Shown piece after piece: positions 43,046-53,014 of a stretch of DNA of 64,000 bases (positions are counted from its first letter, which is position 1; each line of letters begins with the position of its first letter). The position numbers and the translations under genes were made by a program. The DNA comes from an uncultured Paracoccaceae bacterium (GTDB taxonomy: Bacteria; Pseudomonadota; Alphaproteobacteria; Rhodobacterales; Rhodobacteraceae), in NCBI GenBank assembly GCA_947494675.1, contig CANLVP010000002.1, forward strand, positions 1,104,920 through 1,168,919, written 5' to 3'. Below the pieces are notes generated by a model. The model was not told where the DNA came from. It did not search any database and was given only the letters and a program-made list of their open reading frames with translations.

Positions 43046-43507
43046 ATGAGCTTGGACGCAATTGACTTGGCCCTGCTGGCGGCCTTGCAAGAGAACGCGA
43101 TGATGACGGCGCAGGAGTTGTCGGAGCGGCTGCATTTGTCGCCATCGCAAGCTGGGCGGCGACGGCAGCGGTTAGAGGCGGAGGGCTATATCCGTGGCTA
43201 CCGCGCTGATGTGGAACCAGAGCGGATTGGGCTAGGGGTGGAGGCGTTTATCCAGATTGTCATGGCCACCCATACCGAAAAGAACGCGCTGGATTTCGTG
43301 CGGATTACCAAAATTCAGCGCGAGATCGTGGGGGCCTGGACCCTGACCGGTGAGGCGGATTACTTGCTGCGGGTCTTTTGCGCCGACCTTGGGGCGTTGA
43401 ACCGATTGGTGCAACAGGTGCTGCTGCCGCATCCCGCCGTGAGCCGGGTGCAAAGCCAGATTGTGATGGAACGGGTCAAGGCTGACGCACCGCTGCCGGT
43501 TTCCTGA
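43046..43507 (+). CDS. Lrp/AsnC-family regulator (likely of hpd)
   Basis: This 153-residue protein has an N-terminal helix-turn-helix (LALLAALQENAMMTAQELSE, LHLSPSQAGRRRQRLEAEG) and a C-terminal RAM/AsnC ligand-binding domain (IGLGVEAFIQIVMATHTEKN, TGEADYLLRVFC). Family members sense amino acids. Its divergent position next to hpd suggests control by tyrosine, phenylalanine or a keto acid derived from them. Confidence 0.92.
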   Translation: MSLDAIDLALLAALQENAMMTAQELSERLHLSPSQAGRRRQRLEAEGYIRGYRADVEPERIGLGVEAFIQIVMATHTEKNALDFVRITKIQREIVGAWTLTGEADYLLRVFCADLGALNRLVQQVLLPHPAVSRVQSQIVMERVKADAPLPVS

Positions 43508-43594
43508 CGGGTCGGCGCGAAGTTTCGCCGAATTCGCCGACGCGCAGGCGTTTCGGTCATTGCGCATTAACCTTCATCAGTGAATAGCTGAGGC

Positions 43595-45517
43595 ATGGAA
43601 GAGTTTCTGTTTCAGGCGACGATCTATCTTGGCGCGGCGGTCATCGCGGTGCCATTGGCGGCGCGTCTGGGGCTGGGATCGGTGCTCGGCTATCTGGGTG
43701 CAGGCATTGTGATTGGCCCGCTCTTTGGCCTTGTCGGCAGTGAAGCGCAGGACATCCAGCATTTCGCGGAATTTGGCGTGGTGATGATGCTGTTCCTCAT
43801 TGGGCTGGAACTGGATCCCCGCGCCTTATGGGACATGCGCCGCAAGCTCTTGGGGCTGGGCGGGATGCAGGTCTTGCTGACCACGGGGGCTATTGCCTTG
43901 GCGGCCAGCCTTTTGGGCTTTGCACCCACTGTCGCACTGGCGATTGGGATGATCTTTGCGCTGTCGTCCACCGCGATCGTGCTGCAAACGCTGTCGGAAA
44001 AGAACCTGATGCGCACGGGCGGCGGGCGATCCACGTTCTCTGTCCTGTTGGCACAAGACATTGCAGTGATCCCGATGCTGGCGATCCTGCCGCTTTTGGC
44101 GGTCACGGGCATCGGTATGGCACTGGCACCGGATGGGTCGATGACGCGCCTGTCAGAGGATGACCACCACCACGCGATTTCGCTGGTGGACGGCCTGCCC
44201 GCCTGGGGGGTGACGCTGGTCACCATCGGGGCGGTCGCGGCGATCATCCTGACGGGGATTTACCTCACGCGGCCCGTATTCCGCTATATCCACCACGCGC
44301 GCCTGCCAGAGATGTATACGGCGCTGGCCCTGCTGATGGTCGTGAGCATCGCGGTGTTAATGCAATTGGTCGGGCTGTCGCCCGCGCTTGGCACGTTTCT
44401 GGCGGGCGTTGTGCTGGCCAATAGTGAGTTTCGCCACGAGCTGGAAAGCGATCTGGCACCGTTCAAGGGGCTGCTCCTTGGGTTATTTTTTATCACCGTG
44501 GGCGCGGGCATTAACTTTACGCTGTTCTTTGACCAGCCTGCACTGATCCTTGGCTACACGGCTGGGATGATGGCGATCAAGGCGGTGATCCTCTTGGGGT
44601 TGGCCATGGTGTTTAAGCTGCGCGGCAAGGATCGCTGGTTGTTCACGCTCGGGCTGGCGCAGGCCGGTGAATTTGGCTTTGTGCTGGTGTCGTTTTCGCT
44701 GGCACAGGGCGTGCTGACACCGGGGCAGTCGCAGATCCTGCTGCTGGTCGTGGCGATGTCGATGCTGGTCACGCCGCTGTTGTTTATCCTGCTTGATCTG
44801 TTGAGCCACCGGATGGAGGATCACGCCGCCCATGAAGAGGATGACGTGGACGAGACCGGCACGGTGATCATTGCGGGCATCGGACGTTTTGGGCAGATCG
44901 TGAACCGGCTTGTGCGGTCGAGCGGGTTTGACACCATCGTGATCGATCATGATCTGGCGACGGTGCAGATGATGCGCAAATTCGGGGTGCGCGGTTTTTT
45001 TGGTGATCCGTCGCGGCCTGATTTGCTGAATGCCGCCGGGTTGGCGGATGCCAAGGTCTTGGTGGTGGCGCTAGATGGTAAGGCGCAGGCCTTGGCGCTG
45101 GTCACCTATGCCCGCAAGGCGCGGCCTGATTTGCATATCGTGGCCCGTGCGCGCGACCGGGTGCATGCCTATCAATTGAACGCGGCGGGTGCCAATGACG
45201 TGGTGCGCGAGATGTTTGACAGCTCCCTGCGGGCAGGACGCTATGTGCTTGAAAACCTTGGGCTAAGCGAATTTGAAGCCCATGAGGCGGAGATGACATT
45301 CTACCACAAGGACCGCGAGATGCTGCGCGAGTTGGCCGCCCTTTGGCAGCCCGGCGTGCCGGTGGTGGACAACGCGGTCTATGTGGCGCGGGCCAAGGAA
45401 TTCGACGCAGAGCTTGAGACCGCGCTGGCGGCAAAGGTCCAGAAGAACGACAGCCAGATCGAGGGTGCCGCCGCGCCGCGCGGCCCCGGTGGCCGTGTGC
45501 GCAAACCGCAGGATTAG
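43595..45517 (+). CDS. Kef-type monovalent cation:proton antiporter
   Basis: This 640-residue inner-membrane protein has about 12 membrane helices of the CPA2 family (residues about 5-390; [47 protein letters not shown] in parts), then a cytosolic RCK/TrkA-N domain with the nucleotide-binding motif [13 protein letters not shown] (about 425) and an acid at the end of the second strand (IVIDHD). It resembles KefB/KefC, potassium efflux systems gated by glutathione adducts. Regulatory partner genes are not adjacent. Its stop overlaps the cobT stop by 4 bp. Confidence 0.92.
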   Translation: MEEFLFQATIYLGAAVIAVPLAARLGLGSVLGYLGAGIVIGPLFGLVGSEAQDIQHFAEFGVVMMLFLIGLELDPRALWDMRRKLLGLGGMQVLLTTGAIALAASLLGFAPTVALAIGMIFALSSTAIVLQTLSEKNLMRTGGGRSTFSVLLAQDIAVIPMLAILPLLAVTGIGMALAPDGSMTRLSEDDHHHAISLVDGLPAWGVTLVTIGAVAAIILTGIYLTRPVFRYIHHARLPEMYTALALLMVVSIAVLMQLVGLSPALGTFLAGVVLANSEFRHELESDLAPFKGLLLGLFFITVGAGINFTLFFDQPALILGYTAGMMAIKAVILLGLAMVFKLRGKDRWLFTLGLAQAGEFGFVLVSFSLAQGVLTPGQSQILLLVVAMSMLVTPLLFILLDLLSHRMEDHAAHEEDDVDETGTVIIAGIGRFGQIVNRLVRSSGFDTIVIDHDLATVQMMRKFGVRGFFGDPSRPDLLNAAGLADAKVLVVALDGKAQALALVTYARKARPDLHIVARARDRVHAYQLNAAGANDVVREMFDSSLRAGRYVLENLGLSEFEAHEAEMTFYHKDREMLRELAALWQPGVPVVDNAVYVARAKEFDAELETALAAKVQKNDSQIEGAAAPRGPGGRVRKPQD

Positions 45518-46524
45518 CCTGCGGCGACGCCTGCCTCGGCGAATGTCGCCATGCCGGAATGACAGGCGACCGCGCCTTTGAGGATGCCGATGGCAAGCGC
45601 GCCGCCTGACCCTTCGCCCAAGCGCAGACCAAGGCTGAGGAGCGGTGATTTCCCAAGCGCATCCAAGAGCCGTTGATGCGCGCCTTCGGCGGACAGATGC
45701 CCCGCAACAGCATGATCCAGCGCGCCGGGTTGGGCCGCGGCCAGCGTGGCGGCGGCGGCGGTGCAGATAAAACCGTCAAGGATCACCGGAATACTGTGAT
45801 GGCGTGCGGCGGCGATGGCCCCGGCCATGGCGGCAAGCTCTCGCCCCCCCAGACAGCGCAGCACCTCAAGCGGGTCGGTGGTGTCATGCAGGGCCACGGC
45901 GCGGGCGACCACATCGGTTTTGCGTGCAAGGCCCGCATCATCGACGCCGGTGCCGCGCCCGGCCCAATCCGCGGCGGCACCACCATAAAGCGCATGGCCA
46001 ATGGCGGCGGCTGATGTCGTGTTACCGATGCCCATTTCGCCCACGACCAGCAGGTCAGAGGCCAGGTTGACCGCGTCCCAGCCGGTGGTGAGGGCCGCGA
46101 TGACGTCTTCTTCGGTCATGGCGGGGCTTTGGGTGAAATCAGCGGTGGGCGTATCGAGGTCGAGCGCATGGACATCAAGTGTCGCGCCGAAGGCCTTTGA
46201 CAGCTGGTTGATCGCGGCCCCGCCGTGCTGGAAGTTGGCGACCATTTGCACCGTCACCTCTGGTGGGAAGGCCGAGACGCCTTGGGCGCAAACGCCGTGG
46301 TTGCCCGCAAAGATGATGACCTGTGGCGCGTCGATGCTGGGCCGGTCGGTGCCGCGCCAGCCTGCGTACCAGATTGCCAAATCTTCAAGCCGTCCCAGCG
46401 CGCCCGGCGGCTTGGTCAGCTGCGCGTTGCGGTCGGTGGCGCCAGTGGTTGCCCCATCGTTAGGACCGGGGGCCGCAGCAAGTATGTCACGGAAAGTGGC
46501 GAGCGAAGTGAAAGGCGCGGTCAT
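45514..46524 (-). CDS. cobT: Nicotinate-nucleotide--dimethylbenzimidazole phosphoribosyltransferase
   Basis: The enzyme makes alpha-ribazole phosphate for the lower ligand of cobalamin. It has 336 residues. Motifs seen are [39 protein letters not shown] and the catalytic Glu in [15 protein letters not shown] 46524 (MTAPFTSL) is favoured by GAGGA 5 bp upstream. It is divergent from cobS with a 76-bp gap; no cobalamin riboswitch is visible there. Confidence 0.95.
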   Translation of the reverse strand: MTAPFTSLATFRDILAAAPGPNDGATTGATDRNAQLTKPPGALGRLEDLAIWYAGWRGTDRPSIDAPQVIIFAGNHGVCAQGVSAFPPEVTVQMVANFQHGGAAINQLSKAFGATLDVHALDLDTPTADFTQSPAMTEEDVIAALTTGWDAVNLASDLLVVGEMGIGNTTSAAAIGHALYGGAAADWAGRGTGVDDAGLARKTDVVARAVALHDTTDPLEVLRCLGGRELAAMAGAIAAARHHSIPVILDGFICTAAAATLAAAQPGALDHAVAGHLSAEGAHQRLLDALGKSPLLSLGLRLGEGSGGALAIGILKGAVACHSGMATFAEAGVAAG

Positions 46525-46600
46525 CAGGTCCTCGTTGATCATCTGTCGGCACATGTCTAACGATGCAGGGCAGGATGAAAAGCACAGATCAGGCAGGGCT

Positions 46601-47362
46601 ATGACGAAATCCGACACCTTCCGATTTCATTTCCGCGATGTGACCGCGGCCTTGGGTCTTTTGACCCGGTTGCCGGTGGCCGTGGACGGCACTTGGGCCA
46701 CAGCGCGGGGCGCGGCCTCGGCTTGGGCCTATCCGGTGGTGGGGCTGATTTTGGGCGTGATCGCGGGCGTGATTGCGACGGTCTGCCTGTGGATTGGTTT
46801 GCCGGTGACGATCACGGCGGGGCTGGTGCTGGTGGCCACGGTGATGATGACCGGGGCAATGCACGAGGATGGATTGGCCGATTGCGCGGACGGGTTCTGG
46901 GGCGGATGGGACCGTGCGCGCAGGCTTGAGATTATGAAGGACAGCCGGATTGGCACCTACGGCGTGGCCGCATTGGTGCTGGGCTTGGGGCTGCGCTGGC
47001 TGGCGCTGTCGGCGGCACTGGGCACGGGGCTTTGGGCGGCGGTGCTGGTGCCCGCCATCGTCAGCCGCGCGGCGATGGTCTGGGTGATGAACGCCCTGCC
47101 CCATGCGCGTGACGGCGGGTTGAGCCGGTCAGTCGGACGCCCCGGCATCGTGGTGGCGCAGGTAGCGGTGGCAGTGGCTGCTGTCATGGCGCTGGTGTTG
47201 CTGGGTGCGGGCGTTTTGCCGGTGGCGGGTGTCGCGGCCCTTGTCACATGGGGCATGATGCGCGTCGCCACGGCCAAGATCGGCGGGCAGACGGGTGATG
47301 TCTTGGGGGCCGTGCAACAGGTGGTTGAGATTGCTGTGCTGCTGGTGCTCGCCGCGGGCTAG
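46601..47362 (+). CDS. cobS: Adenosylcobinamide-GDP ribazoletransferase
   Basis: This 253-residue membrane enzyme joins adenosylcobinamide-GDP and alpha-ribazole, the product line of CobT. The N-terminal [16 protein letters not shown], then [19 protein letters not shown] with its acidic residues, and [17 protein letters not shown] are the family signatures. About six membrane helices are predicted. AGGCAGGG precedes the ATG at 46601. Confidence 0.95.
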   Translation: MTKSDTFRFHFRDVTAALGLLTRLPVAVDGTWATARGAASAWAYPVVGLILGVIAGVIATVCLWIGLPVTITAGLVLVATVMMTGAMHEDGLADCADGFWGGWDRARRLEIMKDSRIGTYGVAALVLGLGLRWLALSAALGTGLWAAVLVPAIVSRAAMVWVMNALPHARDGGLSRSVGRPGIVVAQVAVAVAAVMALVLLGAGVLPVAGVAALVTWGMMRVATAKIGGQTGDVLGAVQQVVEIAVLLVLAAG

Positions 47363-47369
47363 GCCGAGG

Positions 47370-48112
47370 TTACGGGCAGTTGAGCGCGGCGGCGAGCGAG
47401 GGCGGCCCGGTGAAGGGCGCGATGGGCGTCGCAGAGATGCTCGTCTGGGTCAGGGTCGTCGCCATGATCTGGGTCCAATCGGCATTGGCCGTGATCAGCT
47501 TGGGTCCGTCGCCGCAATCGCGCACCCCGCCTTGGATAAAGTCCTGCCCGATGCGGTGATTTGTCAGACCATCAAGAAAGGCGGCCTGACTGAAATCACC
47601 ATCCATGTAGCGCCAGATACGCAGAGACTTCGCCAGATGCGGGCGGTCGATATAGGCCACCTCAATATAGCCGTCGCCGTCAAAATCGCCTGCCGCAAAA
47701 GGGGCCAGCCAGCGATTGGGGCGACCGATATGCGGGGTTGAGGCGATCTGCACCGGTTTGTCATCGACCAGACCGAGCACCACAAGTGCGGCGCCAAGTT
47801 CGGCGGTGCTGAGGATCACCACAACCTCTGGCGCGCCATCGCCGGTGATGTCCCACAGGCGCGGGGTCAGATCTTCGAACACACGGTCTTCGGGCAGGTT
47901 AATCTCGTAGGTCAGGCTGCGCTTGCCGGAAAACAGGCTGGTCTCGTCGCCGGTTGTGGCCCCCACCTCGATCCGCAGGGTGCCCCATTCGACCGCGTCG
48001 CCAAGGACGCCGTGGGCGTAGCGGGTCGTCGGATTGGTAAATTCAGCCGACAGGATGGTGTCGGCGGCAAGCGGTGTTGCGAGTGCAAACAGACAGGCCG
48101 CCAGACGCCACA

Positions 48113-48113
<1 letters not shown>
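47370..48113 (-). CDS. Exported FG-GAP/VCBS-like protein
   Basis: This 247-residue protein has a signal peptide (MWRLAACLFALATPLAA). The mature part is beta-rich with two FG-GAP-like Asp motifs, LWDITGDGAPEVVVI and AAGDFDGDGYIEVAYID, which bind calcium in integrin-type propellers. Only two to three blades are present, so it is probably a small or incomplete propeller. Its start codon overlaps the ferredoxin stop by 1 bp, so the two are cotranscribed. Confidence 0.75.
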
Positions 48114-48466
<353 letters not shown>

Positions 48467-48545
48467 CTATTTCTAGGCGAGGTTGCGCAGCACTGCCAGC
48501 GAGAATTGTTGTGCGCGCCTACAGGTTTGCGTTACCCATGGGGCC

Positions 48546-49052
48546 ATGATGGTGAAGCGCTTGATTTGTCTGATGAGTTTTGGGTTGGTTGCCTGTGCGC
48601 CGCCGCCCGAGATTGCGCGCGATACGATGCCGGTCATTTCGCTTGGCGAGATTGAAACGCAGCCCGATGGGCGGTGTTTTGCCCGGATGGCGGGGCCGAC
48701 ACGCACCGATATCGTCACGGAGCTGGTTGAGGTGCAGCCCGAGGTCAAGGACCGCAACGGGGTCGTGACGCAACCTGCGATCTTTCGCAATGTCACCGGC
48801 CCCAAGACGGTTGTGACGGGCCAAGGCGCGCGGTTTGAGACGGTTTGCCCGCAGGTCTACACCCCTGATTTTGTCGCGACCCTACAACGAGCGCTGATCG
48901 TGCGCCGCGCCTATGACGGCGAGGTCACGGGGCTGATGGATGAAGCGACGTCGCTGGCGCTGCAGCAATTTCAGCGCGGGATGGACGTGGACAGCCCGCT
49001 TTTGGCGATGCGCGTAGGCCGCGATCTGGGCATTGTGGCGGTGCCGCGCTGA
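48546..49052 (+). CDS. Lipoprotein with peptidoglycan-binding-like C-terminus
   Basis: The protein has 168 residues. Lipoprotein signal MMVKRLICLMSFGLVAC, lipobox LVAC. The C-terminal part (PDFVATLQRALIVRRAYDGEVTG split as PDFVATLQRAL and YDGEVTGLMDEAT, then ALQQFQRGMD) resembles the three-helix peptidoglycan-binding domain (QxxL...Y.G..tG..D..T..A...FQ...G). It may tether the outer membrane to the wall or sense it. The central part is unrecognised. Confidence 0.75.
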   Translation: MMVKRLICLMSFGLVACAPPPEIARDTMPVISLGEIETQPDGRCFARMAGPTRTDIVTELVEVQPEVKDRNGVVTQPAIFRNVTGPKTVVTGQGARFETVCPQVYTPDFVATLQRALIVRRAYDGEVTGLMDEATSLALQQFQRGMDVDSPLLAMRVGRDLGIVAVPR

Positions 49053-49053
49053 A

Positions 49054-49746
49054 TTATCCCGCTTGTTCGCGGCCAATCTGTTGGGCCGCCGGGGCCACGG
49101 CAAGCGCGACCTTACGGGCCAGATCGCGACTGATCACAGCGTCGAGCGCCAGTTTGATCTGCGGTTTGCGGCGTGCGGCCTCTGTCAGGCGGTCAAGTTT
49201 CCATTCCAGCACTTCAGCCCCCGCAGGCACGGTGGTTGTGGCCGCCGAGCCTTTGCCGGTCAGATAAGCCACCTCGCCCACGAAAATCCGTTCGGCCATG
49301 GGAAAGCTGGTGCCCATCTTTGTAACAACAGGCATGCCGCTGACGACATAGTAGATGCTACCCAGTGATGCGCCTTCACGGGTCAGGACGGTTTCCTGGC
49401 TGAGGGTACGGCGTTTTGCCAGACCCATCAGCTGACGAAAATCGCCGGGCAAAAGCGGCTGGAAATCCGGGTAGATGTCGTCATATCCGCGCGGGACGGT
49501 AAAGCGCGCGTTGCGTAGCATCAGGTTTGCCATACCAATCGCATTGGCCGTCATCAGCACCAGCGTGATGGCGATGGCATCCCAAAGCGGCGTGTCCGCG
49601 GCGGTGTAGTAATAGGCGAGGTAGGACAAGCTGCCCGCCATGACCAATATCCGCAGCACCATCTGATTGATGAAAAGGTAGCCCAGCGTGTAAAGCGCCC
49701 CGGCAATAAAAACAAAGGCCGTGGGAGAGAAGATCGTCGCGAGCAT
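49054..49746 (-). CDS. Popeye-domain-like membrane protein
   Basis: This 230-residue protein has three N-terminal membrane helices (about 8-30, 32-50, 56-75) and a cytosolic cyclic-nucleotide-binding-like domain (about 95-215) with REGASLGSIYYVVSGMPVV and FVGEVAYLTGKGSAATTTV. This is the layout of Popeye-domain proteins. The phosphate-binding cassette has GE but Ser where classical cAMP-binding domains have Arg (RAA), so binding may be weak or different. Confidence 0.8.
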   Translation of the reverse strand: MLATIFSPTAFVFIAGALYTLGYLFINQMVLRILVMAGSLSYLAYYYTAADTPLWDAIAITLVLMTANAIGMANLMLRNARFTVPRGYDDIYPDFQPLLPGDFRQLMGLAKRRTLSQETVLTREGASLGSIYYVVSGMPVVTKMGTSFPMAERIFVGEVAYLTGKGSAATTTVPAGAEVLEWKLDRLTEAARRKPQIKLALDAVISRDLARKVALAVAPAAQQIGREQAG

Positions 49747-49952
49747 TTTACGTCCGTTTCATCATTTGCCCGTATCGAATGCGTGATTGCAAACGCTTGC
49801 AAACACATTTGCGACATTTTGGGGGGAATTTGGCTCACGCGGCTTTGACACAGCGCGATTGGCATTTGCGTTGCATGTGCTGCGCCCTACATAGTTGATA
49901 GACGAACACACAGCGGCGCTTTGCCGCATTGAGCAGATCAAGGGAGACCGAA

Positions 49953-51452
49953 GTGAAATCTCAGGTTTTGACACTCCAACCCGACAACGACACAGCCGGG
50001 CGTTTGCGCCTGTGGGTCACAGGCATTGCCATCGCGACCGGACTTGCCCTGAGCCAGGCGATGCCCGCCTATGCCCAAGACCGGCCCGCGACATTCGCAG
50101 ATCTGGCCGAACAGGTCAGCCCGGCTGTGGTCAACATCACCACCTCAACGACCGTGGCAGGCCGCACCGCCCCCGAAGGGCTGGTGCCGGAAGGATCACC
50201 GTTTGAGGAGTTTTTCAACGATCTTGAAAACGGACCACGGGGCGCGCCGCGCCGGTCAAGCGCGCTTGGCTCTGGGTTCGTGATCTCTGCGGATGGTTAT
50301 ATCGTCACCAACAACCACGTGATTGAAGGCGCCGATGAGATCGAGATTGAGTTCTTTCCCGGCGATGGCCAGCCAACCGAATTGCTGCCAGCGACGCTTG
50401 TGGGGACCGACCCCAACACCGATATCGCGCTGCTGAAGGTTGAGTATGACACGCCACTGCAATTCGTGGAATTCGGCGACAGTGACGCCGTGGGCGCTCG
50501 CGTAGGCGATTGGGTCATGGCGATGGGCAACCCGCTGGGCCAAGGTTTCTCGGTTTCGGCGGGGATCGTATCGGCGCGCAACCGGGCGCTGTCGGGCACC
50601 TATGACGACTATATCCAGACTGATGCTGCGATTAACCGCGGGAATTCGGGCGGGCCGCTCTTTAACATGGACGGCGAAGTGATCGGCGTGAACACCGCGA
50701 TCCTGTCGCCCAATGGCGGGTCCATCGGGATCGGCTTTTCCATGTCCTCTGCGGTGGTGACCAATGTGGTCGACCAGTTGCAGGAGTTTGGCGAAACCCG
50801 GCGCGGCTGGCTTGGCGTGCGCATTCAGGATGTGACGCCTGATATGGTCGATGCGATTGACGGGCTGGATATGGCGCGTGGTGCGCTGATCACCGATGTG
50901 CCCCCCGGCCCTGCTGAGGATGCGGGCATGTTGGCGGGTGACGTGATCCTGACGTTTGATGGCAATGAGGTGCCGGACACCCGCGATCTGGTGCGCATGG
51001 TGGGCAATAGCCCCGTGGGCAAGGAAGTGCCGGTCGTGGTGCTGCGCGATGGCGACAACACCGACCTTTTGGTGACCTTGGGCCGTCGTGAAACGGATGA
51101 GGCCGTCGCCTTCCCCGCGTCAGAGGAAGCACCGGAAGAGCCAGAGCAGGCCGACATTCTGGGTCTGACTTTGTCGGAAATCACCGATGAGCTGACCGAC
51201 CAGTTCAGCCTGTCGGTGACCGATGGTCTGGTGATTACGGCGATTGATCCAGAGTCTGAGGCGGCCTCCAAGGGCTTGCTGGAGGGTGATGTGATCACCG
51301 AAGCCGGTCAGCAGGCTGTGGCCTCGGTCGAGGATTTCAACACCCGGATCGAAGAGGCGACAGACGCAGGGCGCAAGTCGCTGCTGTTGCTGGTGCGCCG
51401 CGGTGGTGATCCGCGGTTCGTGGCCCTTTCGCTGGAGGCAAACAGCGAGTAA
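49953..51452 (+). CDS. Do-family periplasmic serine protease
   Basis: This 499-residue DegP/DegQ-like protease has a signal peptide ending near AYAQ. The trypsin-like domain has His in TNNHVIEGAD (about 122), Asp in NTDIALLK (about 157) and Ser in NRGNSGGPL (about 231). Two PDZ domains follow (RRGWLGVRIQDVTP; ILGLTLSEITDEL). It degrades or refolds damaged envelope proteins. GTG 49953 is chosen because AGGGAGA lies upstream. hflK/hflC, another quality-control pair, lie nearby on the other strand. Confidence 0.95.
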   Translation: MKSQVLTLQPDNDTAGRLRLWVTGIAIATGLALSQAMPAYAQDRPATFADLAEQVSPAVVNITTSTTVAGRTAPEGLVPEGSPFEEFFNDLENGPRGAPRRSSALGSGFVISADGYIVTNNHVIEGADEIEIEFFPGDGQPTELLPATLVGTDPNTDIALLKVEYDTPLQFVEFGDSDAVGARVGDWVMAMGNPLGQGFSVSAGIVSARNRALSGTYDDYIQTDAAINRGNSGGPLFNMDGEVIGVNTAILSPNGGSIGIGFSMSSAVVTNVVDQLQEFGETRRGWLGVRIQDVTPDMVDAIDGLDMARGALITDVPPGPAEDAGMLAGDVILTFDGNEVPDTRDLVRMVGNSPVGKEVPVVVLRDGDNTDLLVTLGRRETDEAVAFPASEEAPEEPEQADILGLTLSEITDELTDQFSLSVTDGLVITAIDPESEAASKGLLEGDVITEAGQQAVASVEDFNTRIEEATDAGRKSLLLLVRRGGDPRFVALSLEANSE

Positions 51453-51476
51453 TCCGACACGTATTGTGAATGGGGA

Positions 51477-51505
51477 AAGGCGGGCCAGCGCGGCCCGCCT
51501 TTTTC
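51477..51505 (+). terminator. Terminator of the Do-type protease gene
   Basis: AAGGCGGGCC (51477-51486) pairs with GGCCCGCCTT (51492-51501) across AGCGC, followed by a T run. It lies about 25 bp after the protease stop. Confidence 0.9.
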
Positions 51506-51555
51506 CTTTGAGGTCTGTGCTGCACAGGCATTGCGATCTCTGATAGGCTGCTCGC

Positions 51556-51936
51556 ATGATCCAGACCCGGCAACCCGTTTCCTTTATCGCGACTGATAGG
51601 CCTGATGCGGCGCAGGCGTTCTATAAGGACGTCATGGGGCTGGAATTGCGGGAACGGTCGGATTTTGCGCTGGTCTTTGCGGATGGGGATCACGTGTTGC
51701 GGGTGCAGATCGTGCCGGAGCTGACCCCGGCGGGGCATACGGTGCACGGCTGGCAGGTGTCTGATATCGCGCAAGAGGTCTCGCGGCTGGCCTCACTTGG
51801 GGTGCCGACGCTGCGATTTGAGCAACTGCCGCAGGATGCGCAGGGGGTCTGGACGACACCGGATGGGCACCAGATCGCGTGGTTTCATGACCCCTGCGGC
51901 AACGTATTGTCATTCACGCAATACGCTGACGCCTAA
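51556..51936 (+). CDS. VOC-family protein
   Basis: This 126-residue protein has a glyoxalase/bleomycin-resistance fold: PVSFIATDRPDAAQAFYKDV, HTVHGWQVSDIAQEV and FHDPCGNVLSF. Metal ligands of the enzymatic members are only partly conserved, so it may be a ligand-binding rather than catalytic member. Its stop overlaps the convergent DUF2065 stop by 4 bp. Confidence 0.88.
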   Translation: MIQTRQPVSFIATDRPDAAQAFYKDVMGLELRERSDFALVFADGDHVLRVQIVPELTPAGHTVHGWQVSDIAQEVSRLASLGVPTLRFEQLPQDAQGVWTTPDGHQIAWFHDPCGNVLSFTQYADA

Positions 51937-52127
51937 CCGCCCAAGAGGTAGGCTGCCGTCAGCACGCAAAGGCCCAGCGCCATCGACAGCAGGCCAAAGA
52001 GGCGGCGTTGTTCCAGCGTGAGGCTGCGCAGAGCCGCAAGCAGGTCCTCGATAAGCGAAGGGGCCAGTGCGTACACCAGCCCCTCAAGCAATAGGACAAG
52101 GCCGAGGCCTGTCAGGACATAGACCAT
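51933..52127 (-). CDS. DUF2065 small membrane protein
   Basis: This 64-residue protein has two hydrophobic helices (VLTGLGLVLLLEGLVYAL and LFGLLSMALGLCVLTAAYLL), the DUF2065 pattern. It follows hflC with a 1-bp overlap; the hflK-hflC-DUF2065 order is conserved in proteobacteria. It may belong to the HflKC membrane assembly. Confidence 0.9.
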   Translation of the reverse strand: MVYVLTGLGLVLLLEGLVYALAPSLIEDLLAALRSLTLEQRRLFGLLSMALGLCVLTAAYLLGG

Positions 52128-53014
52128 TATTCGCCCTCGTCGCTCCGTGCGCCTTGGTCAGACTTCAGGTAGTTGAAGAATTCGCTGTCGGGCGACAGCA
52201 CCATCGACGAATTGCCCGGTGTCAGCGACCGTGTGTAGGCGGTCATGGAGCGATAGAATTCAAAGAATTCCGGGTCCGCGCCAAAGGCTTCGGCAAAGAT
52301 CGCGTTGCGTTCGGCGTCCGCCTCACCGCGTGTGATCTCGGCCTGACGGGTGGCGTCAGAGACAAGTTCGATCACGGTACGATCCGCCTGCGCGCGCACA
52401 CGCTGGGCCGCTTCGTTACCGCGGGCGATTTCGTCTGCGGCTTCGCGTTCACGCTCTGCCTTCATCCGCTCATACGTGGCGTTGAGGTTTTCTGGCGGCA
52501 GGTCGGTGCGCTTGAGACGCACGTCGATGACTTCCAGACCAAGCGAGCGCGCCTCGGCGATGGCATTGTTACGGATCCGCAGCATTAACGCCGCACGATC
52601 CACCGACAGGATATCGTTAGAGGATACAGTACCCAGCACGTTCCGCGTGGTGTCGCGCAAAATGCCGTCAAGACGCGATGCGGCGCGGTCTTCACCACCG
52701 TCACCAACAGCGCGACGGAACTGTTCGACGTCTGCAATGCGGTAGCGCGCGAAGGCGTCAACCACGAGGCGGCGATCATCCGACGGTGTGACCTCAAGCG
52801 GGTCAAGATCACGGCTGAGGATACGGTCGTCATAGAAAACGACGTTTTGAACCAAGGGGACTTTAAAGCCCAAACCCGGCTCTTCTTGCACTTTGACGAT
52901 CTGACCAAATTGCAGGACCAGCGCCTTTTGGCGTTCGTCGACGATAAAGACCGAAGAGATTGCGGCGAGAAGCACCACGATCAGGACGGGCAAAAGGAAA
53001 ACAGATTTCCGCAT
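52127..53014 (-). CDS. hflC: HflC, regulator of FtsH protease
   Basis: This 295-residue inner-membrane SPFH protein forms a large cage with HflK around FtsH. It has one N-terminal membrane helix (VFLLPVLIVVLLAAISSVFI), an SPFH domain (VDERQKALVLQFGQIVKV, split as VDERQKALVL and QFGQIVKV) and a long helical region (ERMKAEREREAADEIARGNE). Start overlaps the hflK stop by 1 bp. Confidence 0.96.
   Translation of the reverse strand: MRKSVFLLPVLIVVLLAAISSVFIVDERQKALVLQFGQIVKVQEEPGLGFKVPLVQNVVFYDDRILSRDLDPLEVTPSDDRRLVVDAFARYRIADVEQFRRAVGDGGEDRAASRLDGILRDTTRNVLGTVSSNDILSVDRAALMLRIRNNAIAEARSLGLEVIDVRLKRTDLPPENLNATYERMKAEREREAADEIARGNEAAQRVRAQADRTVIELVSDATRQAEITRGEADAERNAIFAEAFGADPEFFEFYRSMTAYTRSLTPGNSSMVLSPDSEFFNYLKSDQGARSDEGE

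Noticed and set aside
46525..46600. Cobalamin riboswitch between cobT and cobS
   Set aside because: The gap is only 76 bp, far shorter than the riboswitch, and no B12-box-like sequence is seen.
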